Position numbers and translations under genes: made by a program. From contig DATBHH010000105.1 in NCBI GenBank assembly GCA_036557525.1, forward strand, positions 1-11,286: a stretch of DNA of 11,286 nucleotides, given 5' to 3'. This DNA comes from VRUE01 sp036557525 (lineage in GTDB: Bacteria > Actinomycetota > Thermoleophilia > Solirubrobacterales > 70-9). Positions 1 through 6,553 of the stretch are shown here, piece by piece. A model generated the notes under the pieces. It searched no databases, was not told where the DNA came from, and saw only the letters and a list, made by a program, of their open reading frames with translations. Position 1 is the stretch's first letter, and every line of letters begins with the position of its first letter.

Positions 1-14
1 TAGCCTCCCGGCGG

Positions 15-1175
15 ATGTCTCCGATCCGCCTTGTTGGGGTGGCGGTTGTCGTCCTGCTCGTCTCGGGCGCGCCGGCCTCCGCCCGGGACCTGGGCTCGAA
101 GCTCGAGTCGAGGGAAGCGAAGCTCTCGCACGTGCGCGACCGGGCCGGGGTGCTGACGACGACGATCTCCCGCTACCGCGACCGGATCGAACGGCTGACC
201 GACGAGATCGCGGCCCTGCGCGGCCGGGAAGCGGCGGTCAGGCGGCGCCTCGACGTGAAGCAGGCCGAGCTCGACGAAGCGGTCGCCGAACTCGATGTCG
301 CGAAGAGGCGCCTCGAGGTGGTCAGGGCGCGCCTGAGACGGGCTCTGGCGACGCTGCGGCGGCGCCTCGTCGGGATCTACGAGTCCGGCACACCCGACGT
401 GCTGAGCGTGATCGTCGGCGCAAACGGCTACCAGGAGCTGATCGACCGCACCGAATACCTGGAGCGGATCCACGGCATGGACGAAGCGGTGATCGACCGG
501 GTCCGGCAGCTGCGCGACCAGGTTCAGGCGACGGTCCGGACGCTGCGCTCGGCCAAGCTCCGGATCGAAGCGGCCCGCGACGCGATCGCCGCCGAACGCG
601 ACGCGCTCGCCGGCGCCCGCTCAGCGGTCCAGAAGCGCCAGTCGAAGCTGGTCGCGGCGAGGCGCGACCGCGAGGCGGCGCTGGCGCAGATCAGCGACCA
701 CGAACAGCGCCTCGAGGGCAAGGTCGCGGAAATCCAGGCCGAGCTCGCGCTGAGGTCGAGCTCGGCGCCGGTCCTGCCGGCGGGGCCGATCCGCTACGGC
801 TCGGGGCACCTGATATGGCCGGTCGACGGCCCGGTCGTCTCCCCCTTCGGGATGCGCTGGGGGCAGATGCACGAGGGAATCGACATCGCGGTTCCCGAAG
901 GGACGCCGATCCGCGCCGCCGACGCCGGCACGGTCGTCCTCGTGCAGTCGGAGTCCGAAAGCGGCGGCTACGGCAACTTCACCTGCCTCGACCACGGAGG
1001 AGGGCTGCAGACGTGCTACGCCCACCAATCCTCGATCGCCGTCGGCGTCGGTCAGACCGTCTCCCAGGGCCAGGTGATCGGCTATACCGGCTGCACCGGG
1101 CACTGCTTCGGACCCCATCTGCACTTCGAGGTGCGGGTCGGCGGTGTGCCGACAGACCCCCTCGGATACCTCTAA
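15..1175 (+). CDS. Secreted coiled-coil M23 metallopeptidase (murein hydrolase, EnvC/PcsB/CwlO-like architecture)
   Basis: 386 aa. Residues 1-23 look like a Sec signal peptide: a short basic start, a hydrophobic VGVAVVVLLV core and a PASA cleavage site. Residues about 25-245 are heptad-rich, highly charged coiled coil. It is interrupted at about 115-155 by a GIYESGTPDVLSVIVG segment typical of PcsB/EnvC-type N-terminal domains. Residues about 265-386 are a LytM/M23 domain. All expected zinc and catalytic residues are present: H286 and D290 (HEGID), H337 (YAH), and H368/H370 (HLHF). An endopeptidase cutting peptidoglycan cross-bridges outside the membrane is therefore expected, rather than a degenerate activator such as EnvC. 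In the family such proteins are often switched on by FtsEX; an ftsX gene just left of the window is a guess. Four cysteines (C324, C334, C360, C364) surround the active site. ATG 15 is chosen because the signal peptide begins there; only 14 upstream bases are visible and no good ribosome site is seen. Confidence 0.93.
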   Translation: MSPIRLVGVAVVVLLVSGAPASARDLGSKLESREAKLSHVRDRAGVLTTTISRYRDRIERLTDEIAALRGREAAVRRRLDVKQAELDEAVAELDVAKRRLEVVRARLRRALATLRRRLVGIYESGTPDVLSVIVGANGYQELIDRTEYLERIHGMDEAVIDRVRQLRDQVQATVRTLRSAKLRIEAARDAIAAERDALAGARSAVQKRQSKLVAARRDREAALAQISDHEQRLEGKVAEIQAELALRSSSAPVLPAGPIRYGSGHLIWPVDGPVVSPFGMRWGQMHEGIDIAVPEGTPIRAADAGTVVLVQSESESGGYGNFTCLDHGGGLQTCYAHQSSIAVGVGQTVSQGQVIGYTGCTGHCFGPHLHFEVRVGGVPTDPLGYL

Positions 1176-1204
1176 GGTCCTAATACCACTTAGTTTGAAA
1201 TCGG

Positions 1205-1303
1205 ATATTGGTCTAAAAGTCCAAATTTTTGGTATGGCGGAAAAGGATTCGCCAGCCAATATGGGTACTAGGAATCGGAGCGACGAAGCAGGAGGTTTCG
1301 TTG
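1205..1303 (+). promoter_or_regulatory. A+T-rich foldable leader upstream of the TTG-started membrane protein gene
   Basis: The 125 bases between the M23 stop and the next gene are far richer in A+T than anything else here. Three inverted repeats nest: ATATTGG (1205-1211) with CCAATAT (1256-1262) encloses CCAAATTTTTGG (1221-1232) and TGGCGGA/TTCGCCA (1235-1241/1248-1254, one G-T pair). Together they could form a three-way junction in RNA. A further stem, 1281-1287 with 1297-1303, puts the Shine-Dalgarno in its loop and the TTG start codon in its 3' arm. A TTGAAA at 1195-1200 resembles a -35 box, but I see no convincing -10 at the right distance. It does not match the riboswitch consensus sequences I can recall (c-di-AMP ydaO, c-di-GMP GEMM). 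The pairings are direct observation; a regulatory role is inference. Confidence 0.35.
1290..1295 (+). promoter_or_regulatory. Ribosome binding site fixing a TTG start
   Basis: A perfect AGGAGG lies 5 nt before TTG 1301. It decides the start of the following gene against the longer in-frame TTG at 1229, which has no such signal. The 24 codons between them include ATA, CTA, AGG and GTA, which are rare in this genome. Confidence 0.8.
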
Positions 1304-2023
1304 ATACGTCACTCCCAGTCATATCTATTCGGAGCGATATCAGGCACGGCATTGATCGCGGCGGCAGTCGTGTTCTTCATCCTGTTCGTGTCCACGCAGG
1401 CGCTCCGTGACTGGCCGATCTCCTCCCTGAACTTCGGCGGCGGCGGCGAATCGGCCTCGATCTCGCCCGCGCAGTCGCTCGGCGGCAGCTCGGCGAACCC
1501 CGCCGCGGCGAACCTCAACGGTCCGATCACGGCCGCGCCCGCCAACGTCGGGGCGGCGGCGAAAGCCGGCGGCGGCGGCAACAACAACAACCGGGCCGGC
1601 CGTCACGACACGACCGGAAACGTCGCTCCCGAGACCCAGATCCAGAGCGGCCGCGGCATCGACTCGGCCCCGGTCCAGCAGCCGTCCAGCACCTCCCCAG
1701 CACCCGCGCCGACGAGTGGGAGCGCCCCGCCCGCCGGCTCGGGAACAGCTTCTCCCTCGCCCGGCGGCGGCAGCGGCTCCTCGCCCGCCACCGGCAACAG
1801 CGGCGGCAGCGGCAACCAGACCTCGGGCGGCAACGTCGGAACCCGGACCGCGCGCCGGGTGACGAACACCGTCAACGAAATCTCGAACGCCGCCGCGCCG
1901 CCGTCCCCGTCACCCGTCACCAACACCGTCGGCGAAGTCGCGGAAAAGGTCGCTCCGACCCCGCCGCCCGCCGGGACCACGGTCGAAAAGGTGAAGGGCG
2001 CGGTCGAAGGCATCGGCAACTGA
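1301..2023 (+). CDS. Single-pass membrane protein with Gly/Ser/Pro-rich extracytoplasmic tail, function unknown
   Basis: 240 aa from TTG 1301. A short N-terminus is followed by one hydrophobic segment (residues about 8-31, GTALIAAAVVFFILFVS), probably a membrane anchor or uncleaved signal. Then comes the conserved-looking STQALRDWPI. The remaining about 200 residues are low-complexity Gly, Ser, Pro, Ala, Asn and Thr, with glycine-rich runs and an NNNN stretch, and would be disordered outside the cell. The C-terminus has two VTNTVxE copies (residues 187 and 206) followed by a related TVEKVKGAVEGIG. There is no enzyme motif and no cysteine. The first codons are A+T-rich (ATA, TCA, TAT, CTA), unlike the very G+C-rich rest. 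It lies between a wall hydrolase and lysA, 37 bp before the latter, so cotranscription with lysA is possible. A cell-wall-spanning or surface role is only a guess. The frame is secure because third positions are G/C-biased and no other frame gives a sensible protein. Confidence 0.75.
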   Translation: MIRHSQSYLFGAISGTALIAAAVVFFILFVSTQALRDWPISSLNFGGGGESASISPAQSLGGSSANPAAANLNGPITAAPANVGAAAKAGGGGNNNNRAGRHDTTGNVAPETQIQSGRGIDSAPVQQPSSTSPAPAPTSGSAPPAGSGTASPSPGGGSGSSPATGNSGGSGNQTSGGNVGTRTARRVTNTVNEISNAAAPPSPSPVTNTVGEVAEKVAPTPPPAGTTVEKVKGAVEGIGN

Positions 2024-2060
2024 CGCCGTAGCTGGCCCCCACCCGTCACAATGCCCGTCG

Positions 2061-3341
2061 ATGATGGGCCCTGAACCGGTACCCGGCAGCGCGCTCGCAG
2101 ACCCGATCGCGGGTTCGCCCGTCTTCCCTGCCGGGAGCCGGATCGACGAGCGCGGCCGGATCGAGATCGCGGGCTGCGGCGTCGTCGAGCTCGCGGCCGA
2201 GTTCGGCACCCCCGCCTACGTCTACTCCGAGGACGATCTCCGCGCCCGGGCCCGCCAGACCGTCGCCGCATTCGCCGAGCGAACCGAGAGCTTCGAGGTC
2301 CTCTACGCGAGCAAGTCCCTCACCTGCACGGCGGCCTACCGCCTGTTCGCCGAGGAGGGTCTCTCCTGCGACGTGGCGTCGGGCGGCGAGCTGCACATGG
2401 CGCTGCGCGGCGGGTTCGACCCGGAGCGGATCTACATGCACGGAAACAACAAGAGCGAGGCCGAGCTCGGCGCCGCGCTCGAGGCGGGCATCGGCCACGT
2501 CGTCGTCGACTCGCTCGACGAGATCGAGCGCCTCGAACGGCTCGCCGCCGGCCGCCGCCAGCGCGTCCTGCTGCGGGTCACGCCGGGGATCAGGCCCGAC
2601 ACCCACGAGAAGATCGCCACCGGCCAGGAGGACTCGAAGTTCGGCATCCCGGTCGCGACGCTGCCGGTCGCGGTCGAGCGCTGCGAGGCGGCGGGGCTCG
2701 AGGTGCGCGGGCTCCACGCCCACATCGGCTCCCAGGTCTTCGACCTCGACGTCTACCGGCGTCTCGCCGAGGTGCTCGTCGCGGCCGGCGACTATCCCGA
2801 GGTCAACATGGGGGGCGGCTTCGCGGTCGCCTACACCCGGGACCAGGCCCCGCCGCCGGCCGCCGCCTACGCCGAGGCGATGCTCGAGCGCCTTCCGGAG
2901 GGGATCAGGCTCCTCTGCGAGCCGGGCCGCTCGCTGGTCGCCAATCCCGGCGTCTCGCTCTACACCGTCGGGACGGTCAAGGAGGTCCCCGGTGTGCGCC
3001 GCTATGTCGCCGTCGACGGCGGCATGGCCGACAACATCCGCCCGATGCTCTACGGCGCCGCCTACGAAGCCGAGATCGCCGACCGGGTCGGCGACTCGAC
3101 GCCGTGCCGGCTGGTCGGCATGCACTGCGAGTCCGGCGACGTCCTGATCGAGGAGGCGCGGCTCGAGGACCCTCGGGTCGGCGACGTCGTGGTCGTCCCC
3201 GCGACCGGCGCCTACGGCCACTCGATGGCGAGCAACTACAACGCCGTGCCCAGGCCCCCCGTCATCTTCTGCAGCGAAGGCGACGCCCGAGTCGTCGTCC
3301 GCCGCGAGACCTACGAGGACCTGACGGCCCGTGACGTCTGA
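2061..3341 (+). CDS. lysA: Diaminopimelate decarboxylase
   Basis: 426 aa, the usual length. A PLP enzyme of fold type III (alanine racemase-like barrel) that decarboxylates meso-diaminopimelate to L-lysine in the cytoplasm. Visible motifs: the Schiff-base lysine K85 in LYASKSLTC, DVASGGEL, the barrel motif HAHIGSQ, the phosphate-binding glycines in MGGGF, EPGRSLVAN, and the C-terminal active-site C356-E357 in MHCESGDVL. The N-terminus, with FGTPAYVYSE at about residues 49-58, matches actinobacterial LysA. ATG 2061 is the first usable start; ATG 2064 is equally possible. There is no Shine-Dalgarno before either. The 3' end overlaps hom by 11 bp, so the two are translationally coupled. No lysine riboswitch or T-box fits in the 37-bp gap upstream. 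Confidence 0.95.
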   Translation: MMGPEPVPGSALADPIAGSPVFPAGSRIDERGRIEIAGCGVVELAAEFGTPAYVYSEDDLRARARQTVAAFAERTESFEVLYASKSLTCTAAYRLFAEEGLSCDVASGGELHMALRGGFDPERIYMHGNNKSEAELGAALEAGIGHVVVDSLDEIERLERLAAGRRQRVLLRVTPGIRPDTHEKIATGQEDSKFGIPVATLPVAVERCEAAGLEVRGLHAHIGSQVFDLDVYRRLAEVLVAAGDYPEVNMGGGFAVAYTRDQAPPPAAAYAEAMLERLPEGIRLLCEPGRSLVANPGVSLYTVGTVKEVPGVRRYVAVDGGMADNIRPMLYGAAYEAEIADRVGDSTPCRLVGMHCESGDVLIEEARLEDPRVGDVVVVPATGAYGHSMASNYNAVPRPPVIFCSEGDARVVVRRETYEDLTARDV

Positions 3342-4560
3342 CCCGGTTCGCATCGGGCTGCTCGGGCGCGGCACGGTCGGCGGCGCCTTCGCCGACCTGC
3401 TCGCCGAGCGCTCGGCGGCGGTCGAGGCCGCAACCGGGCGCTCGGTCGAGCTGGCCGGGACCCTGACCCGGAGCGAGGGGCACTACGCCGAGATCCTCGG
3501 CCGCTCGGACCTGATCGTCGAGCTGATCGGCGGCACCGACCCCGCCCGCCGCTACGTGCTCGAGGCGCTGCGCGGCGGAAGGCCGGTCGTGACCGCCAAC
3601 AAGCAGCTGCTCGCCCAGCACGGCGAGGAGCTGTTCGGGGCGGCGCGCGAGGCCGGGGTTCAGCTCCGCTTCGAGGCTGCGGTCGCGGGCGTGATCCCGA
3701 TCGTGCGGGCGATCCAGGAGAGCTTCGGGGTCACCGAGATCGACAAGGTGTTCGGCATCGTCAACGGGACCACCAACTTCATCCTCAGCGAGATGGCCGC
3801 AAGCGGCGCCGCCTACGACGAGGCCCTCGCCCGCGCCCAGGAGCTCGGCTACGCCGAGGCCGACCCCAGCGACGACGTCAGCGGCGCCGACGCCGCGGCG
3901 AAGATGGCGATCCTCGCCCGCCTCGCCTTTCACGCGCCCGTCACCCTCGAACAGGTCGCCTACGAGGGGATCGAGGCGGTGACGCCAGAAGACATCGCCT
4001 ACGCCCGGGAGCTCGACCTCTCGCTGAAGCTGCTCGGCGTCGCCGAGCGGCGCGACGGGGCCACGCTGAGCGTTCGCGTCTTCCCCTGCTTCCTCTATGG
4101 CGGCCACCCGCTGGCACCGGTCGCCGGGCCGTTCAACGCGGTGATGGTCGAGGCGCCGGCGATCACCGAGGTGACGATGTCGGGACCCGGCGCCGGCGGC
4201 GTCCAGACCGCCTCGGCGGTGCTCAGCGACGTCGTCTCGATCATCTCCGGCGAGGCGCCGGTGCACGAGGCGGGCTCCGACCTCGAGGTCGTCTCCGACG
4301 TCTCCTCCTCCTTCTACCTGCACCTCGAGGTCGCCGACCGGCCCGGCGTCCTCGCCCGGATCGCCAAGGTGCTCGGCGACAACGAGGTCTCGGTCAAGAG
4401 CGTCGTCCAGCGCGGGATCGGCGACGACGCCAGGCTGGTGATGGTCGTCCACGAGTGCCGCGAGTCGAACTTCGCCGCCGCCGTCGCCGAGATCGCCGGG
4501 CTCGAGGAGCTGCGCTCGCCGCCGCGCTTCATCCGCGTGATCGAGGAGGAGTTCCTCTGA
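3331..4560 (+). CDS. hom: Homoserine dehydrogenase with C-terminal ACT domain
   Basis: 409 aa. Reduces L-aspartate 4-semialdehyde to L-homoserine with NAD(P)H, the branch point to threonine and methionine. The N-terminal Rossmann motif is GRGTVG (residues 12-17). TANK with K91, FEAAVAGVIPIVRAI and the VNGTTNFIL segment follow. Catalytic-domain residues E176 (GYAEADPSDD), D187 and K191 (GADAAAK) are all present. Residues about 328-400 form an ACT domain (FYLHLEVADRPGVLARIAKVL), the usual site of threonine feedback inhibition. The start is GTG 3331, overlapping the lysA stop. Family members normally begin a few residues before RIGLLG, which supports it. A weak GAGGA at 3315-3319 sits 11 nt upstream, so coupling to lysA translation probably matters. 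Confidence 0.95.
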   Translation: MTSDPVRIGLLGRGTVGGAFADLLAERSAAVEAATGRSVELAGTLTRSEGHYAEILGRSDLIVELIGGTDPARRYVLEALRGGRPVVTANKQLLAQHGEELFGAAREAGVQLRFEAAVAGVIPIVRAIQESFGVTEIDKVFGIVNGTTNFILSEMAASGAAYDEALARAQELGYAEADPSDDVSGADAAAKMAILARLAFHAPVTLEQVAYEGIEAVTPEDIAYARELDLSLKLLGVAERRDGATLSVRVFPCFLYGGHPLAPVAGPFNAVMVEAPAITEVTMSGPGAGGVQTASAVLSDVVSIISGEAPVHEAGSDLEVVSDVSSSFYLHLEVADRPGVLARIAKVLGDNEVSVKSVVQRGIGDDARLVMVVHECRESNFAAAVAEIAGLEELRSPPRFIRVIEEEFL

Positions 4561-4624
4561 GCGCATGCGGAGCAAGCATCGAAATCTGATGATTCGCGTA
4601 GCGGAGCATGCGCGAAGGATTTAT
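4561..4624 (+). repeat. Foldable repeat element between hom and thrC
   Basis: It starts immediately after the hom stop and fills the gap to thrC. Outer arms GCGCATGC (4561-4568) and GCATGCGC (4606-4613) are perfect 8-bp inverted repeats. Inside is a second hairpin, CGAAATC (4580-4586) with GATTCG (4591-4596), having one bulged A and a TGAT loop. The element also contains two imperfect direct repeats that begin GCGGAGCA (4567 and 4601) and continue with CGAA and a T-rich end. GAAGGA at 4614-4619, just after the outer stem and 7 nt before the thrC ATG, is the thrC ribosome binding site. It resembles REP-type intergenic repeats in size and shape; whether it recurs in the genome cannot be seen here. 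Confidence 0.55.
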
Positions 4625-4626
4625 TC

Positions 4627-5664
4627 ATGAGTCCCACTGCTCTGATCGAGCGGTACCGCGACCGGCTGCCGCTCGAGCAGGGTGATCCCGTCGTCACCCT
4701 GAACGAGGGCTCGACGCCGCTGATCGAGGCCGAGCGGCTCTCGGAGCGCCTCGGGGTGCGGACGCTGCTGAAGTTCGAGGGGGCCAACCCGACCGGCAGC
4801 TTCAAGGACCGGGGGATGACGGTCGCCGTCTCGCGGGCGAAGGCGCGCGGGGCGGAGGCGGTGATCTGCGCCTCGACCGGCAACACCGCGGCCAGCGCCG
4901 CGGCCTACGCGGCCCGCGCCGGGCTGCGGGGAGCGGTGATCGTCCCCGAGGGGAAGATCGCGATCGGCAAGCTCGCTCAGGCGCTGATGCACGGCGCCCG
5001 GGTCGTCGCGCTGCAGGGCAACTTCGACGAGGCGCTCCGGATCGTCCGCGACCTCGCCGAGCGCCACCCGATCGAGCTCGTCAACTCGGTCAACCCGTTC
5101 CGGATCGAGGGCCAGAAGACGGCTGCGTTCGAGGTGGTCGAAGAGATGGGGGAGGCGCCCGCCGCCCTCGCGATCCCGGTCGGCAACGCCGGCAACGTCA
5201 CCGCCTACTGGCAGGGCTTCCAGGAGATGGAAGCCGCGCCGCTCCTCTACGGCTTCCAGGCCGAGGGGGCGGCCCCGCTCGTCCACGGCGCCCCGGTCGA
5301 GAATCCCGAGACGGTCGCCTCGGCGATCCGGATCGGCAACCCGGCCCGCTGGGAGGAGGCGATGGCCGCCTTCACCGCCTCGCGCGGGCGGGTCGCCGCC
5401 GTCTCCGATGAGCAGATCCTCGACGCCTACCGCTGGCTCGCCGCCAGCGAAGGCGTGTTCTGCGAGCCGGCATCGGCCGCCTCGGTCGCCGGCCTGCTGG
5501 CGCACGGGATGCCGGTCATCGACGGCGGCGACCCGCCCGACTCGGTCGTCTGCGTCCTCACCGGGCACGGCCTCAAGGACCCCGACACCGCGCTCTCGAA
5601 AGCGCCGCCGGTGGTCAACTGCGAGAACGACCTCGACGCCGTCGAGCGAGCCGTGTTTGCATGA
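4627..5664 (+). CDS. thrC: Threonine synthase
   Basis: 345 aa, the short form of the family usual in actinobacteria and Bacillus. A PLP fold type II enzyme converting O-phospho-L-homoserine and water to L-threonine and phosphate. Visible: the substrate-entry motif LNEGSTPLIEA near residues 19-29, the PLP lysine K60 in NPTGSFKDRG, CASTGNTAASAAAYAARAG, the phosphate-binding GNAGN loop at 186-190, and EPASAASVAGLL near the C-terminus. ATG 4627 has GAAGGA at 7 nt spacing. The stop overlaps the thrB start as ATGA, so the two are translationally coupled. The 66-bp gap after hom is the only real break in the lysA-hom-thrC-thrB run. Confidence 0.96.
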   Translation: MSPTALIERYRDRLPLEQGDPVVTLNEGSTPLIEAERLSERLGVRTLLKFEGANPTGSFKDRGMTVAVSRAKARGAEAVICASTGNTAASAAAYAARAGLRGAVIVPEGKIAIGKLAQALMHGARVVALQGNFDEALRIVRDLAERHPIELVNSVNPFRIEGQKTAAFEVVEEMGEAPAALAIPVGNAGNVTAYWQGFQEMEAAPLLYGFQAEGAAPLVHGAPVENPETVASAIRIGNPARWEEAMAAFTASRGRVAAVSDEQILDAYRWLAASEGVFCEPASAASVAGLLAHGMPVIDGGDPPDSVVCVLTGHGLKDPDTALSKAPPVVNCENDLDAVERAVFA

Positions 5665-6542
5665 CCGCACGCCACCGGATCGTCCGCGTCCCGGCGTCCT
5701 CGGCCAACCTCGGTCCCGGCTACGACGTGATGGCGGCGGCGGTCGCGATGCACCTCGAGCTCGAGATCGCCGAGGCGGGCGAGTTCTCGTTCGATCCCGG
5801 CCCGCTCGACGTCCCCAGCGGCCGCGACAACCTGATCGTCCGCGCCTTCGAGAGCCTCCACCCGGCCGACGGGATCGCCTTCCGCCTGCGCGAGGGCATC
5901 CCGCTCGCGCGCGGCCTCGGCTCGAGCGCGGCGGCGATCGTCGCCGGCCTCGTCGCCGCCGACCACCTGTTCGAGCTGGCGCTCTCGCGCGAGGAGCTGC
6001 TCGTGCGGGCAAGCGAGATCGAGGGCCACCCCGACAACGTCGCCGCCGCGATCTACGGCGGCTTCGTGATCTGCGGCGAGGACCGCGGCGGCGCTCCCAC
6101 TGCGGCCCGATTCGACCCGCCCGACGGCCTCGAGGGAATCGCCGTGATCCCGGCGGAGGAGGTGTCGACCGAGCTCGCGCGGGAGGCGATCCCGGCCGAG
6201 GTGCCGCTGGCCGACGCCGTCGCCAACGTCTCTGCGGCCTCCCAGCTCGTGCTCGGGCTGCGCAGCGCCGATCTCGACCTCGTTGCTCGCGGGCTCGCCG
6301 ACCGGATCCACCAGCCGCGCCGGCGCGAGCTCTACCCGCGCTCGATGGGCCTCGTCGACGCGGCCCGCGAGCTCGGCGCCCTCGGCGCGACGATCTCGGG
6401 CGCCGGCCCCACCGTCCTGGTCTGGACGACCTGGCAGGACGCCGGCAAGGTCGCCGAGGCGCTCGAGGAGCGGGCCTCGGGCTGGGCGGAGGTCCGGCGG
6501 CTGCCGTTCACCCCGCTCGGCGCCGACGTTCCCGAGCTCTAG
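5661..6542 (+). CDS. thrB: Homoserine kinase (GHMP family)
   Basis: 293 aa. Phosphorylates L-homoserine with ATP to O-phosphohomoserine, the substrate of the threonine synthase encoded just upstream. All three GHMP motifs are visible: motif 1 PASSANLGPGYD (residues 11-22), the ATP-binding loop PLARGLGSSAAA (81-92), and motif 3 SGAGPTVL with G247, G249 and P250. EGHPDNVAAAIYGG, conserved in ThrB, is at about 122-135. The start ATG overlaps the thrC stop by 4 bp. It is the last gene of the aspartate-family run and ends only 7 bp from the converging minus-strand gene. Confidence 0.96.
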   Translation: MTARHRIVRVPASSANLGPGYDVMAAAVAMHLELEIAEAGEFSFDPGPLDVPSGRDNLIVRAFESLHPADGIAFRLREGIPLARGLGSSAAAIVAGLVAADHLFELALSREELLVRASEIEGHPDNVAAAIYGGFVICGEDRGGAPTAARFDPPDGLEGIAVIPAEEVSTELAREAIPAEVPLADAVANVSAASQLVLGLRSADLDLVARGLADRIHQPRRRELYPRSMGLVDAARELGALGATISGAGPTVLVWTTWQDAGKVAEALEERASGWAEVRRLPFTPLGADVPEL

Positions 6543-6553
6543 CGGGGCGCTAG
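6539..6553. terminator. Palindrome holding the stop codons of two convergent genes
   Basis: CTAGCG-GGG-CGCTAG is a perfect 6-bp inverted repeat with a 3-nt loop. The thrB stop (TAG, 6540-6542) is in the left arm. The minus-strand stop (read as TAG from 6552-6550) is in the right arm. Its location between convergent genes suggests a small bidirectional transcription stop or a 3'-end protector. There is no T-run on either side, so a classical intrinsic terminator is not supported. Confidence 0.35.

Noticed and set aside
1..3. TAG as the stop codon of an upstream gene such as ftsX
   Set aside because: Only three bases are visible, so the frame and gene cannot be judged.
1229..1300. 72-base N-terminal extension of the membrane protein from TTG 1229
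   Set aside because: No ribosome site. It is full of codons rare here (ATA, CTA, AGG, GTA) and would put charged residues before the membrane segment. TTG 1301 has a perfect AGGAGG.
2021..2048. TGACG/CGTCA inverted repeat as a terminator after the membrane protein gene
   Set aside because: Only 5 bp with an 18-nt loop and no T-run.
2024..2060. Lysine riboswitch, T-box or threonine attenuator before the amino acid genes
   Set aside because: The gap is 37 bp, far too short for a lysine riboswitch or T-box, and no run of Thr or Ile codons is present.
2051..2074. Seven-codon upstream frame (ATG 2051 to TGA 2072-2074) overlapping the lysA start
   Set aside because: No ribosome site and no lysine or threonine codons of the sort a leader peptide would use; most likely chance.
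2046..3374. Long open frame on the minus strand opposite lysA (and similar ones opposite hom, thrC, thrB and gltB)
   Set aside because: Shadow frames caused by high G+C and third-position bias. The translations are Arg/Asp/Gly/Val-rich without domains, while the plus strand has clear enzyme motifs.
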